Shown piece by piece: positions 11,916-24,820 of a DNA stretch of 64,000 nucleotides. Source of the DNA: Bufo bufo (Eukaryota; Chordata; Amphibia; Anura; Bufonidae); contig NC_053390.1 of the NCBI RefSeq assembly GCF_905171765.1, positions 592,931,793 through 592,995,792 on the forward strand, written 5' to 3'. Position numbers and translations under genes: made by a program. Within the stretch, counting starts at the first letter, position 1. The number at the start of each line of letters is the position of its first letter. The notes below the pieces were generated by a model that was given only the letters and a program-made list of their open reading frames with translations, had not been told where the DNA came from and made no database searches.

Positions 11916-12090
11916 GGGCACAGTACAGGCAATGACTAGGGGCACTGCACAGGGTGTGGTAAGAGGGCACAATGCAGGGTATAAGGGGGCACAGTACGGG
12001 CAATGACTAGGGGCACTGCACAGGGTGTGGTAAGAGGGCACAATGCAGGGTATAAGGGGGCACAGTACGGGGTGAATGGCACAGTACGGG
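11916..12090. repeat. 71-bp tandem repeat, about 2.3 units
   Basis: CAGTAC(A/G)GGCAATGACTAG recurs at 11921 and 11992, with a third partial start at 12063, so the period is 71. The long minus-strand open frame over 11751-12197 runs through this repeat and is not credible coding sequence. Confidence 0.85.
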
Positions 12091-12409
12091 ATGGGGGGCA
12101 CAGTCACAGGACCATGAGACATTAGAAGATCCTTATGGTGAATGTGGTTCACTGTACTGACAAATGACTTTGGAAATAATACAGTATCGGAACACAAAGC
12201 GATATGGGGCCTCTTCTCTCTTAATTTAAACTACTGTGAGATTATCTCTCCCCCCAACACACACACACTAAGACTAAGGTGATGCCCTGGCACCGGTTTT
12301 GGCCTAGTATTTCATGTGTTGTCACTCAGAGATTTCAAACGATCTCTCACTAATGGCAGTGTATACAGAATTCTCTAACTAATGGTGGCATTTGCAGTGT
12401 GATACCTGT

Positions 12410-12892
12410 CAGGGACAGCCTGGGAGCTTGAAGTGGCTCTGGAAAAAAACTATAAAGTGGCCCCATGTTGTAGGCGGGTCCAAATTGACAGAAGGCATGA
12501 CAACACAGGTGGAGGTGTTTAGCAATAGCATAGGGCAAAATACCATCCCATCAAACCCATATACCACAGTGCAGAACAGTATACTGCCCCAAACGCTGTC
12601 CATCGGTGGTGGCCACCAATAGCTGCCATTTTCTGTCTTCCTCTTCCTCTCGTCTCTGATTAAAATATAGAGCAGTGGGCTTAAGAGGTGACATGTGGGC
12701 CAGAGCAGTTGAATTCAAGAGGGCATGTGCGGTCACTGGTCGGGTACATGGGTACCTGATTCTCACAGTGTTAATTACTGCTGAGAGCTCATTATGTATA
12801 CGGCCAATGGCAGAGAGGAGGACTTGGGCGGCCCCCAGGGCATCGGCCCCCAGGGAAATTTCCCTGTGAGGTCTATGGCCAATCCGCCCCTG
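12410..12892. mobile_element. 483-bp hAT-like MITE within the unit
   Basis: It lies between ATACCTGT (12402-12409) and ATGCCTGT (12893-12900), an imperfect 8-bp duplication. The ends are CAGGGACAGCC and, on the other strand, CAGGGGCGGATTGG. It interrupts a minisatellite whose units continue on both sides. The same element sits at the same place in units 2-7, so it predates the amplification; in unit 5 it carries a 15-bp deletion near 43343. The open frame at 12551-12766 and its copies lie inside this non-coding element. Confidence 0.7.
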
Positions 12893-12900
12893 ATGCCTGT

Positions 12901-13385
12901 AGTGGTGGCTGTATACAGTGTGCTCTCTCTAGTGTTTGTATATACAGAGTTCTCTCTCTAATTGTGGTATTGACAGTATGATCCCTCTATTGGTGGCAGT
13001 ATACAATGTGCTCCCACTAAGGGTGGTGTTTACATTGTGCTGCCTCTATTGGGGGTATATACCGTGTACCGTCTCTAGTGGTGGTATATACATGTGATCT
13101 CTCTAGTCATGGTGTATAGAGTGTGCTCAATCTAATGGTGGTGTATTTCGTTTTCTCCCTCTATTGGTAGTGTACATAGTATGCTCCCTTTAGTGCTGGT
13201 ATGGACTGTGTGATTTCTCTATTGGTGTCTGTATACAGTGTGCTCCCTCTGGTGGTGGTATATACAGTGTGCTGCTTTTAGTGGTGGCTATATACAGTGC
13301 ACGCTCTCTATTGGTGTCTGTATACAGTGTGCTCCCCCTAGTGGTGGTGTAGAGAGTGTGCTTTCTCTGGTGGTGGTTGTCATAG
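12901..13385. repeat. Promoter-proximal minisatellite, ~30-bp units
   Basis: About 15 degenerate units of the type TGGTGGTATATACAGTGTGC followed by TCCCTCTA. The array continues to the left of the MITE (about 12330-12408). It ends about 50 bases before the TATA box of gene copy 1 and is kept in units 2-7 (starting near 18547, 24193, 37763, 43388, 53356 and 59004). The open frames on both strands here are repeat by-products. Confidence 0.85.
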
Positions 13386-13412
13386 CAACAAGCCGCCATT
13401 CCTGTGCTATTG

Positions 13413-13443
13413 TGATGTCATCAAGTTCTGGAGCCTATAAAAG
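13413..13443 (+). promoter_or_regulatory. Core promoter of DRAM-like copy 1
   Basis: TATAAAAG at 13436-13443 lies 85 bases before the start codon. A CRE/AP-1-like TGATGTCATCA is at 13413-13423. The same arrangement occurs in the other copies: TATA at 19082, 24728, 38298, 43923, 53891 (TATAAAAA) and 59539. Promoter function is inferred from motif and spacing. Confidence 0.7.
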
Positions 13444-13528
13444 GCAGGACATTTCTAGACCCTGTCACTTTCTGAGAAATCAGATTGCCTGGAGGGTGCT
13501 CCTCTGCGACTTTGCTTCATTTGTATTT

Positions 13529-16029
13529 ATGATGAAGTTTCACGGCTTATCTTTATTGGTTTGCCTTTGGACCATCTGGACCTTGAGTGGTCACTTGACC
13601 ACTTACTTGATGGCCATCTTTGGCCACAGTACTGAAAGATCACCACTGATTGCTGTCAGGTAAGTGGAAACAGCAGGGGGTGATGAGAATTAGTAGGAAA
13701 CAGATAGACGTTTCCGTTGGTGGGGTCTATAAGCTGGGAAAATCCATTTATAAATGTGGACCCTCCATGATGTTACACTTATCTGTCTATGATATGTGCG
13801 CTTCGAGGGGTTGGTGTATACACTGCACGCCCTCTAACTTTGGGCCCAACCCCCAAACTAACTATGGGAATTACATCGGTTAATGGGAAGTAGATGGAGA
13901 AGAGAAAAATGGAGATTTATGGAATTCAGCCAAATTCTTCCTGTGGTGATGTCAGAGACATGTCAGCCAATGAGCCTCGGCCCCGCTGATTTCTATTGTG
14001 TTCTATGGTAACCTCTGACCAATTGGCACCACTTGGATTTCTAATTCATTTTGCTATAGAGAATTTTAGAATTATTGTTATTATTATTAATAAATGATTT
14101 CTTTTTCTTATTTCTTATTATTTTAGTGAGACTGGAGAAGAATTTCCAGTAAATATTGTATTTAGCGTGGCGTTCTCCATCTCTGCCCTCGTAGGTAAGT
14201 CTCCTTTCTGGTAAACCTCCAGTAGGAAAATCTCTTCTGTCAGTCATTAACAGATGTCATATTTAAAGGGGAAGTACGCTTTAATGTAAAAGGTATTTGC
14301 GCCCTTCCCCCTCATTAACATAATCTCTTCATTTATGGATTAAAGTCTGTATTGTTTTTGTCTTTCAGAAGCAGTCATCATCTACCTCATGCATCGATAC
14401 CATGAGATGCGGACCCCTGAGCACAGCCGGTGCAAGAAAGCATTTGAGACCTTCATGCTAATCACCGAATGGACTGTGTGCATCGGGGGCATAGCAACAG
14501 CCATTTGTCAGGTTTGTAAAACATCTAGACCCAGGAGAAGACCTCACCTCATCCCCTTCTACTCCTGGTAGAGGAAAGATGTCCGTGTACATCGTTAGCC
14601 CCCCATGATCTGCTCTTTATCAGGATCTGCGCTCCAGGAGTATATATAATATTATCTCTATGTCTCATTCTAGGGAAAACTGTTCCCGTGTATCCACCAA
14701 GCCTTTGTCACACCGGCAGTTGTCCTCGGGGCATTAATTCAGCTCAGAACGGCTATAGCCCTGCATCCCATCTCCAGGAGCAGCCGCTGCATGTCCCACA
14801 CCAGGACCATATCTGCTTATGTGACATCGTTCACCACCCTGATAAGTATCCTTTACAGAAGGCAGAGGGTTAACTTCAGAGATCTTGTGCCCTTGTTACC
14901 AAGCCCCCATGTACCCCGGGGCATTATAGCAGAAGACTGGTATCAGGGGCAGGAGATGGCACATGGGAGGGCACGGCCCATAATAGAAGTAATACATTGA
15001 CAGGCGGAGTATTGGAGTATCAATATATAATGACTAGTAATGACTTCTGCTATAAATATGTTACTTTCCTATGTACTACTACTTCCAGTGGTGGGAAGTC
15101 AGATAATGACAGCCATCTGTGAAGAAGACCAGATCGGCCAGGTACGTACCGTCATGTTCTCTACAGACATAGGACGCTATTGCGTGTCCTGCCGTGCTCT
15201 TAACAGACGTCTCCCAGGAGTTTTGTCACTATTGATAAGGCCACAGTGCTCCTGAGTGACTGGAACCTTCTACACATGTAGAGAACAGAACACATTATAA
15301 TAATAGAATAGAACACAATATGAAGTATCCAGAGTCTTCCATTGGATTTTCTCTTTAGACTTATGTTCTCTTCTTTTCAGATTTTCCATATCATCTTCGT
15401 AATTTCAGACTGGCTCATTGCATTTGGGTTCTGCCTCCATTACATGAGCTATTATAGCGATTTCCAGGTAGGTATACCGCTCCTCACATCCCCCTGGCCC
15501 ATTATAAGCTGTCATAACTATATTCACCTGCTGTCCCTGGTGATGTCATCTCAGCGGCAGCAGTCAGATGACATGACTTCCTTAGGAAGACAACCGCTAT
15601 ACTGTTCGTGTAGTATCACACAACCTCCCATATCATTCATGGATGGTCTGTAGCAGCTGATACTTACCTCTACATTACGACCTACAGTATATAGCAGGGT
15701 CCCCTTCCCTGACATCCATATTTATTCATAGACTATAAGGGTTGTCTTAAGGAGGCAACTCTGTAGAATGTATCTATTCTTGTTCTTATAGGGGGCACAC
15801 AAGGGGCTTTAATAATAGGCACCGCCATTGAGCACCTCGTGATGGATTAGACATGAGCGGATTGTACAGATAATGTGTCCTGTTTTATGTCTTCTCCGTA
15901 CAGTGTCTTACCATCAGATTCCCTGGTAACATCAAGGAGGACTGGATAATTCTTATAGAAGACCTGGAGGCCAGTGATGCAAAGAACATCTCAAGAACAT
16001 CTGAGCCAGATCTGGAAAAGGGGCCTTAA
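13529..16029 (+). CDS. DRAM/TMEM150-family six-pass membrane protein, copy 1
   Basis: Seven coding exons: 13529-13659, 14127-14194, 14369-14511, 14674-14845, 15089-15141, 15381-15467 and 15904-16029, predicting 259 aa. All introns start GT and end AG; the exon 4 donor (A|GTATCC) is weak, but it alone keeps frame with exon 5. Six hydrophobic segments lie near residues 7-28, 53-74, 96-112, 118-142, 160-181 and 190-213. Family hallmarks are the SETGEEFP loop after TM1 (compare ISDTG..PE in DRAM proteins), YLMHRYHEM after TM2, and FVISDWLIAFGF followed by YSDFQ in TM6. Frag1/DRAM/Sfk1 proteins act in lysosomal autophagy control (DRAM1/2) or at the plasma membrane (TMEM150); I cannot tell which member this is. 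The first of two adjacent ATGs is used. AATAAA signals lie at 16190-16270. Length is normal for the family (about 230-270 aa). Confidence 0.85.
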
Positions 16030-16088
16030 TTCAATCTATTCCTCATGGTTCCCTTTTGAGGTTGCCCTTATGATGCTGCCTTCCTCAG

Positions 16089-17796
16089 CTGCAATCAAAA
16101 CCATGAAGATGTTCTAAGGAAATAATATACATAAAAACATAAAAAACATAAAAAAATAACATAGAAAAACATAAAAAACTAAAAATTATTAAAAATAAAA
16201 AAATATACCCTTTCCCTATCCCTAATCCCACCCCTAACCCCTAACAAAATAAAACAAATAAAAATAAAACAAGTTGTCTTTGATTAATTTAATTGCTGTG
16301 AACTCTAACTTTACTTAGCCCTTAGTCAAAGGCAAAGCATATTTCCATACCTTCACACCATGGCATGCACCTTGCTGCATGGCGACAATCACATGGAGGG
16401 GTCCACATTCTCTGCCATGTAAGAGTACAAGGCAGGGTTGGCTTTTTGGGAGTAATAAGGACTGCTGAGTATCTTCCAGTGAGACTGAGTGAATGCCATC
16501 AGCTCCCTAAAGGCAGGAGACTCTACTAAATGGTACAGCAGCGACTGCACCGCCAGCAACTTGGCCAGGTGGGAATTAAGCTTCAGTAGCAGCAGATTAC
16601 TGTGTGTGTAGAGTTGTTTCCTGGCCACACATTCTATTATCAATAACTGATGACAGAGAGAAGGAGGAACAGGATTCTGAGCGGGAGAAGCAGAAAAGTG
16701 ATGACAATGATAAAGACACTGTCGTACTGCATGTGCATGTGGTTTGGCTGCCTTAAGGGAGACCAAGAAAAGGAGGAAACTATTCTTGCGGTAGCTGGCC
16801 ACCACATTTGTTTGCCCATGGCATGGGGTAATGCTGCTTCATGTGGTTCTGTAGAGCTGTGGTACCTGGCCCAATGCATCCACAGTGTCAGCAGATTTCC
16901 TCCTTGTACTTCTTTGGGAGGTACGTCGATTCTGCTCTATTTTGCTGCCGCTGCTACCACCTTCCTCCTGTGATATTGCCTTCTCCTAAGCACCATTATC
17001 TGGCTCCCAGCCCCTGTCCAACACACAATCACCATCAGAGTCCTCACCCTCCATGCCGCTTTGATCAGATTGTGAGATATCATGGTCTGCATTTGCCCCA
17101 AAGTCCACTTTTACTCCAAGTTCCATGGCTACGGATGGCACTATTACCAACACCAACATAGCAATGCCTGGGGTTCCCCGCACCCTACTGAACCTTCTCC
17201 TCAGGGCAGTATAAACACTGTCTCCTCTCACTCAAGTCGTCAACAGTGACCCTGTCTTTCTTATCTTCTGTAGGGCGAGGTGGGGTTTTCTTGCCATTTG
17301 TTAGGAAAAAAATAAGTTGCCTTGCTAGTAAGGGGCAATGAAGACAGAGAGGGCTCCACTGAAAACCTTCTCTGAGGCTGCAAGGAGGAGGAGCAGGAGG
17401 AATGCTGTGAACCCTGGCTCCAAGGCACGGTGTCAGACTCTGAAATAACCCCTGTGTCATCCTTCTGCAACTGAGAGCAGGAGCGAGCCATCCAATGCAC
17501 AATCTCATCCTCTTTCTCCTCAATGATAAAAAATAATGCACCTTTTCAAGGCCAGGGACAATTGTGCCCTACTACTACTACTGCTACTTCAGGCTGGATA
17601 GCTGGTGCTCTTACTGCCCACATTCTTGGACCTTGCCTTGGGTTTTTCTTTTCGAACCCTTTCATATTCCTAATGTTTTTAGGCCTAATGTACACAGTCA
17701 CACAATGAATGGAACAGTTTGCAAGTCTGCTTTCTGGAACCAAAAGACAGAGAGGTGCAAGAAACTGTCCTTCCCTTTCCACAATCACACTAAAGA
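16089..17796 (-). pseudogene. Fossil hAT transposase in unit 1
   Basis: Minus-strand relic lying tail-to-tail with the DRAM-like gene. At about 16389-16640 it reads NSHLAKLLAVQSL..HLVESPAFRELMAF, matching the pre-catalytic region of the hAT transposase at 28169-31552. Further 5' on the same strand (about 16800-16900) is a BED-finger remnant with C..C spacing and TTALQNHMKQHYP, broken by an in-frame TGA. Acidic and Ser-rich N-terminal text follows (17000-17500). No long frame survives, and the catalytic half is missing or unrecognisable. The A-rich 16100-16270 stretch separates it from the gene. As it is present in every unit, it predates the amplification. Confidence 0.7.
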
Positions 17797-19174
17797 CACT
17801 GTACTGACAAATGACTTTGGAAATAATACAGTATCGGAACACAAAGCGATATGGGGCCTCTTCTCTCTTAATTTAAACTACTGTGAGATTATCTCTCCCC
17901 CCAACACACACACACTAAGACTAAGGTGATGCCCTGGCTCCGGTTTTGGCCTAGTATTTCATGTGTTGTCACTCAGAGATTTCAAACGATCTCTCACTAG
18001 TGGCAGTGTATACAGAATTCTCCAACTAATGGTGGCATTTGCAGTGTGATACCTGTCAGGGACAGCCTGGGAGCTTGAAGTGGCTCTGGAAAAAAACTAA
18101 AAGTGGCCCCATGTTGTAGGCGGGTCCAAATTGACAGAAGGCATGACAACACAGGTGGAGGTGTTTAGCAATAGCATAGGGCAAAATACCATCCCATCAA
18201 ACCCATATACCACAGTGCAGAACAGTATACTGCCCCAAACGCTGTCCATCGGTGGTGGCCACCAATAGCTGCCATTTTCTGTCTTCCTCTTCCTCTCGTC
18301 TCTGATTAAAATATAGAGCAGTGGGCTTAAGAGGTGACATGTGGGCCAGAGCAGTTGAATTCAAGAGGGCATGTGCGGTCACTGGTCGGGTACATGGGTA
18401 CCTGATTCTCACAGTGTTAATTACTGCTGAGAGCTCATTATGTATACGGCCAATGGCAGAGAGGAGGACTTGGGCGGACCCCAGGGCATCGGCCCACCGG
18501 GAAATTTCCCTGTAAGGTCTATGGCCAATCCGCCCCTGATGCCTGTAGTGGTGGCTGTATACAGTGTGCTCTCTCTAGTGTTTGTATATACAGAGTTCTC
18601 TCTCTAATTGTGGTATTGACAGTATGATCCCTCTATTGGTGGCAGTATACAATGTGCTCCCACTAAGGGTGGTGTTTACATTGTGCTGCCTCTATTGGGG
18701 GTATATACTGTGTACCGTCTCTAGTGGTGGTATATCCATGTGATCTCTCTAGTCATGGTGTATAGAGTGTGCTCAATCTAATGGTGGTGTATTTCGTTTT
18801 CTCCCTCTATTGGTAGTGTACATAGTATGCTCCCTTTAGTGCTGGTATGGACTGTGTGATTTCTCTATTGGTGTCTGTATACAGTGTGCTCCCTCTGGTG
18901 GTGGTATATACAGTGTGCTGCTTTTAGTGGTGGCTATATACAGTGCACGCTCTCTATTGGTGTCTGTATACAGTGTGCTCCCCCTAGTGGTGGTGTAGAG
19001 AGTGTTCTTTCTCTGGTGGTGGTTGTCATAGCAACAAGCCGCCATTCCTGTGCTATTGTGATGTCATCAAGTTCTGGAGCCTATAAAAGGCAGGACATTT
19101 CTAGACCCTGTCACTTTCTGAGAAATCAGATTGCCTGGAGGGTGCTCCTCTGCGACTTTGCTTCATTTGTATTT

Positions 19175-21676
19175 ATGATGAAGTTTCACGGCTTATCTTT
19201 ATTGGTTTGCCTTTGGACCGTCTGGACCTTGAGTGGTCACTTGACCACTTACTTGATGGCCATCTTTGGCCACAGTACTGAAAGATCACCACTGATTGCT
19301 GTCAGGTAAGTGGAAACAGCAGGGGGTGATGAGAATTAGTAGGAAACAGATAGACGTTTCCGTTGGTGGGGTCTATAAGCTGGGAAAATCCATTTATAAA
19401 TGTGGACCCTCCATGATGTTACACTTATCTGTCTATGATATGTGCGCTTCGAGGGGTTGGTGTATACACTGCACGCCCTCTAATTTTGGGCCCAACCCCC
19501 AACCTAACTATGGGAATTACATCGGTTAATGGGAAGTAGATGGAGAAGAGAAAAATGGAGATTTATGGAATTCAGCCAAATTCTTCCTGTGGTGATGTCA
19601 GAGACATGTCAGCCAATGAGCCTCGGCCCCGCTGATTTCTATTGTGTTCTATGGTAACCTCTGACCAATTGGCACCACTTGGATTTCTAATTCATTTTGC
19701 TATACAGAATTTTAGAATTATTGTTATTATTATTAATAAATGATTTCTTTTTCTTATTTCTTATTATTTTAGTGAGACTGGAGAAGAATTTCCAGTAAAT
19801 ATTGTATTTAGCGTGGCGTTCTCCATCTCTGCCCTCGTAGGTAAGTCTCCTTTCTGGTAAACCTCCAGTAGGAAAATCTCTTCTGTCAGTCATTAACAGA
19901 TGTCATATTTAAAGGGGAAGTACGCTTTAATGTAAAAGGTATTTGCGCCCTTCCCCCTCATTAACATAATCTCTTCATTTATGGATTAAAGTCTGTATTG
20001 TTTTTGTCTTTCAGAAGCAGTCATCATCTACCTCATGCATCGATACCATGAGATGCGGACCCCTGAGCACAGCCGGTGCAAGAAAGCATTTGAGACCTTC
20101 ATGCTAATCACCGAATGGACTGTGTGCATCGGGGGCATAGCAACAGCCATTTGTCAGGTTTGTAAAACATCTAGACCCAGGAGAAGACCTCACCTCATCC
20201 CCTTCTACTCCTGGTAGAGGAAAGATGTCCGTGTACATCGTTAGCCCCCCATGATCTGCTCTTTATCAGGATCTGCGCTCCAGGAGTATATATAATATTA
20301 TCTCTATGTCTCATTCTAGGGAAAACTGTTCCCGTGTATCCACCAAGCCTTTGTCACACCGGCAGTTGTCCTCGGGGCATTAATTCAGCTCAGAACGGCT
20401 ATAGCCCTGCATCCCATCTCCAGGAGCAGCCGCTGCATGTCCCACACCAGGACCATATCTGCTTATGTGACATCGTTCACCACCCTGATAAGTATCCTTT
20501 ACAGAAGGCAGAGGGTTAACTTCAGAGATCTTGTGCCCTTGTTACCAAGCCCCCATGTACCCGCGGGGCATTATAGCAGAAGACTGGTATCAGGGGCAGG
20601 AGATGGCACATGGGAGGGCACGGCCCATAATAGAAGTAATACATTGACAGGCGGAGTATTGGAGTATCAATATATAATGACTAGTAATGACTTCTGCTAT
20701 AAATATGTTACTTTCCTATGTACTACTACTTCCAGTGGTGGGAAGTCAGATAATGACAGCCATCTGTGAAGAAGACCAGATCGGCCAGGTACGTACCGTC
20801 ATGTTCTCTACAGACATAGGACGCTATTGCGTGTCCTGCCGTGCTCTTAACAGACGTCTCCTAGGAGTTTTGTCACTATTGATATGGCCACAGTGCTCCT
20901 GAGTGACTGGAACCTTCTACACATGTAGAGAACAGAACACACTATAATAATAGAATAGAACACAATATGAAGTATCCAGAGTCTTCCATTGGATTTTCTC
21001 TTTAGACTTATGTTCTCTTCTTTTCAGATTTTCCATATCATCTTCGTAATTTCAGACTGGCTCATTGCATTTGGGTTCTGCCTCCATTACATGAGCTATT
21101 ATAGCGATTTCCAGGTAGGTATACCGCTCCTCACATCCCCCTGGCCCATTATAAGCTGTCATAACTATATTCACCTGCTGTCCCTGGTGATGTCATCTCA
21201 GCGGCAGCAGTCAGATGACATGACTTCCTTAGGAAGACAAGCGCTATACTGTTCGTGTAGTATCACACAACCTCCAATATCATTCATGGATGGTCTGTAG
21301 CAGCTGATACTTACCTCTACATTACGACCTACAGTATATAGCAGGGTCCCCTTCCCTGACATCCATATTTATTCATAGACTATAAGGGTTGTCTTAAGGA
21401 GGCAACTCTGTAGAATGTATCTATTCTTGTTCTTATAGGGGGCACACAAGAGGCTTTAATAATAGTTACCGCCATTGAGCACCTCGTGATGGATTAGACA
21501 TGAGCGGATTGTACAGATAATGTGTCCTGTTTTATGTCTTCTCCGTACAGTGTCTTACCATCAGATTCCCTGGTAACATCAAGGAGGACTGGATAATTCT
21601 TATAGAAGACCTGGAGGCCAGTGATGCAAAGAACATCTCAAGAACATCTGAGCCAGATCTGGAAAAGGGGCCGTAA
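19175..21676 (+). CDS. DRAM/TMEM150-family protein, copy 2
   Basis: Exons 19175-19305, 19773-19840, 20015-20157, 20320-20491, 20736-20788, 21028-21114 and 21551-21676, with the frame open throughout and 259 aa predicted. It differs from copy 1 by I16V; the stop is preceded by CCG instead of CCT. Splice sites match copy 1. A one-base insertion near 20562 falls in intron 4 and does not affect coding. Its own TATA box is at 19082. Very low divergence including introns means it is either young or kept alike by gene conversion. Confidence 0.85.
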
Positions 21677-21734
21677 TTCAATCTATTCCTCATGGTTCCC
21701 TTTTGAGGTTGCCCTTATGATTCTGCCTTCCTCA

Positions 21735-23442
21735 GCTGCAATCAAAACCATGAAGATGTTCTAAGGAAATAATATACATAAAAACATAAAAAACATAAAA
21801 AAATAACATAGAAAAACAGTAAAAAAAAAAATTTATTAAAAATAAAAAAATATACCCTTTCCCTATCCCTAATCCCACCCCTAACCCCTAAAAAAATAAA
21901 AAAAATAATAATAAAACAAGTTGTCTTTGATTAATTTAATTGCTGTGAACTCTAACTTTACTTAGCCCTTAGTCAAAGGCAAAGCATATTTCCATACCTT
22001 CACACCATGGCATGCACCTTGCTGCATGGCGACAATCACATGGAGGGGTCCACATTCTCTGCCATGTAAGAGTACAAGGCAGGGTTGGCTTTTTGAGAGT
22101 AATAAGGACAGCTGGGTATCTTCCAGTGAGACTGAGTGAATGCCATCAGCTCCCTAAAGGCAGGAGACTCTACTAAATGGTACAGCAGCGACTGCACCGC
22201 CAGCAACTTGGCCAGGTGGGAATTAAGCTTCAGTAGCAGCAGATTACTGTGTGTGTAGAGTTGTTTCCTGGCCACGCATTCTATTATCATAAACTGATGA
22301 CAGAGAGAAGGAGGAACAGGATTCTGAGCGGGAGAAGCAGAAAAGTGATGACAATGATAAAGACACTGTCGTACTGCACGTGCATGTGGTTTGGCTGCCT
22401 TAAGGGAGACCAAGAAAAGGAGGAAACTATTCTTGCGGTAGCTGGCCACCACATTTGTTTGCCCATGGCATGGGGTAATGCTGCTTCATGTGGTTCTGTA
22501 GAGCTGTGGTACCTGGCCCAATGCATCCACAGTGTCAGCAGATTTCCTCCTTGTACTTCTTTGGGAGGTACGTCGATTCTGCTCTATTTTGCTGCCGCTG
22601 CTACCACCTTCCTCCTGTGATATTGCCTCCTCCTAAGCACCATTATCTGGCTCCCAGCCCCTGTCCAACACACAATCACCATCAGAGTCCTCACCCTCCA
22701 TGCCGCTTTGATCAGATTGTGAGATATCATGGTCTGCATTTGCCCCAAAGTCCACTTTTACTCCAAGTTCCATGGCTACGGATGGCACTATTACCAACAC
22801 CAACATAGCAATGCCTGGGGTTCCCCGCACCCTACTGAACCTTCTTTTTAGGGCAGTATAAACACTGTCTCCTCTCACTCAAGTCGTCAACAGTGACCCT
22901 GTCTTTCTTATCTTCTGTAGGGCGAGGTGGGGTTTTCTTGCCATTTGTTAGGAAAAAAAAATAAGTTGCCTTGCTAGTAAGGGGCAATGAAGACAGAGAG
23001 GGCTCCACTGAAAACCTTCTCTGAGGCTGCAAGGAGGAGGAGCAGGAGGAATGTGAACCCTGGCTCCAAGGCACGGTGTCAGACTCTGAAATAACCCCTG
23101 TGTCACCCTTCTGCAACTGAGAGCAGGAGCGAGCCATCCAATGCACAATCTCATCCTCTTTCTCCTCAATGATAAAAAATAATGCACCTTTTCAAGGCCA
23201 GGGAAAATTGTGCCCTACTACTACTACTGCTACTTCAGGCTGGATAGCTGGTGCTCTTACTGCCCACATTCTTGGGCCTTGCCTTGGGTTTTTCTTTTGG
23301 AACCCTTTCATATTCCTAATGTTTTTAGGCCTAATGTACACAGTCACACAATGAATGGAACAGTTTGCAAGTCTGCTTTCTGGAACCAAAAGACAGAGAG
23401 GTGCAAGAAACTGTCCTTCCCATTCCACAATCACACTAAAGA
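21735..23442 (-). pseudogene. Fossil hAT transposase in unit 2
   Basis: Same relic as in unit 1, including the pre-catalytic block (22036-22452 region) and the BED remnant near 22500. Small indels relative to unit 1, for instance loss of CTGT near 23053, show neutral decay. Confidence 0.65.
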
Positions 23443-24820
23443 CACTGTACTGACAAATGACTTTGGAAATAATACAGTATCGGAACACAAAGCGATATGG
23501 GGCCTCTTCTCTCTTAATTTAAACTACTGTGAGATTATCTCTCCCCCCAACACACACACACTAAGACTAAGGTGATGCCCTGGCTCCGGTTTTGGCCTAG
23601 TATTTCATGTGTTGTCACTCAGAGATTTCAAACGATCTCTCACTAGTGGCAGTGTATACAGAATTCTCTAACTAATGGTGGCATTTGCAGTGTGATACCT
23701 GTCAGGGACAGCCTGGGAGCTTGAAGTGGCTCTGGAAAAAAACTAAAAGTGTCCCCATGTTGTAGGCGGGTCCAAATTGACAGAAGGCATGACAACACAG
23801 GTGGAGGTGTTTAGCAATAGCATAGGGCAAAATACCATCCCATCAAACCCATATACCACAGTGCAGAACAGTATACTGCCCCAAACGCTGTCCATCGGTG
23901 GTGGCCACCAATAGCTGCCATTTTCTGTCTTCCTCTTCCTCTCGTCTCTGATTAAAATATAGAGCAGTGGGCTTAAGAGGTGACATGTGGGCCAGAGCAG
24001 TTGAATTCAAGAGGGCATGTGCGGTCACTGGTCGGGTACATGGGTACCTGATTCTCACAGTGTTAATTACTGCTGAGAGCTCATTATGTATACGGCCAAT
24101 GGCAGAGAGGAGGACTTGGGCGGCCCCCAGGGCATCGGCCCACCGGGAAATTTCCCTGTAAGGTCTATGGCCAATCCGCCCCTGATGCCTGTAGTGGTGG
24201 CTGTATACAGTGTGCTCTCTCTAGTGTTTGTATATACAGAGTTCTCTCTCTAATTGTGGTATTGACAGTATGATCCCTCTATTGGTGGCAGTATACAATG
24301 TGCTCCCACTAAGGGTGGTGTTTACATTGTGCTGCCTCTATTGGGGGTATATACCGTGTACCGTCTCTAGTGGTGGTATATCCATGTGATCTCTCTAGTC
24401 ATGGTGTATAGAGTGTGCTCAATCTAATGGTGGTGTATTTCGTTTTCTCCCTCTATTGGTAGTGTACATAGTATGCTCCCTTTAGTGCTGGTATGGACTG
24501 TGTGATTTCTCTATTGGTGTCTGTATACAGTGTGCTCCCTCTGGTGGTGGTATATACAGTGTGCTGCTTTTAGTGGTGGCTATATACAGTGCACGCTCTC
24601 TATTGGTGTCTGTATACAGTGTGCTCCCCCTAGTGGTGGTGTAGAGAGTGTTCTTTCTCTGGTGGTGGTTGTCATAGCAACAAGCCGCCATTCCTGTGCT
24701 ATTGTGATGTCATCAAGTTCTGGAGCCTATAAAAGGCAGGACATTTCTAGACCCTGTCACTTTCTGAGAAATCAGATTGCCTGGAGGGTGCTCCTCTGCG
24801 ACTTTGCTTCATTTGCATTT

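Larger units (their letters stand above)
12150..17796 (+). repeat. Array unit 1 (complete, 5,647 bp)
   Basis: First unit of a direct tandem array. The start is placed at CACTGTACTGACAAATGAC: before it unit 1 has unique flank (ending GAATGTGGTT), whereas units 2-7 have the end of the previous unit. In order it holds a minisatellite interrupted by a 483-bp MITE, the DRAM-like gene, an A-rich 3' region and a fossil hAT transposase in antisense. Confidence 0.92.
17797..23442 (+). repeat. Array unit 2 (complete, 5,646 bp)
   Basis: Direct repeat of unit 1 with scattered substitutions and a few one-base indels. Same internal order. Confidence 0.92.

Noticed and set aside
11751..12197. 148-codon minus-strand frame
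   Set aside because: It runs through a 71-bp tandem repeat and crosses the array junction; the composition is repeat-like.
12551..12766. Minus-strand 71-codon frame conserved in all seven units
   Set aside because: It lies inside the 483-bp MITE. Its conservation reflects recent duplication, not selection, and it has no family resemblance.
13238..13663. 141-codon open frame across the minisatellite and exon 1, and its six copies
   Set aside because: Only the last 43 codons are exon 1; the upstream part is minisatellite and promoter, including the TATA box, and ends at the exon 1 splice donor.
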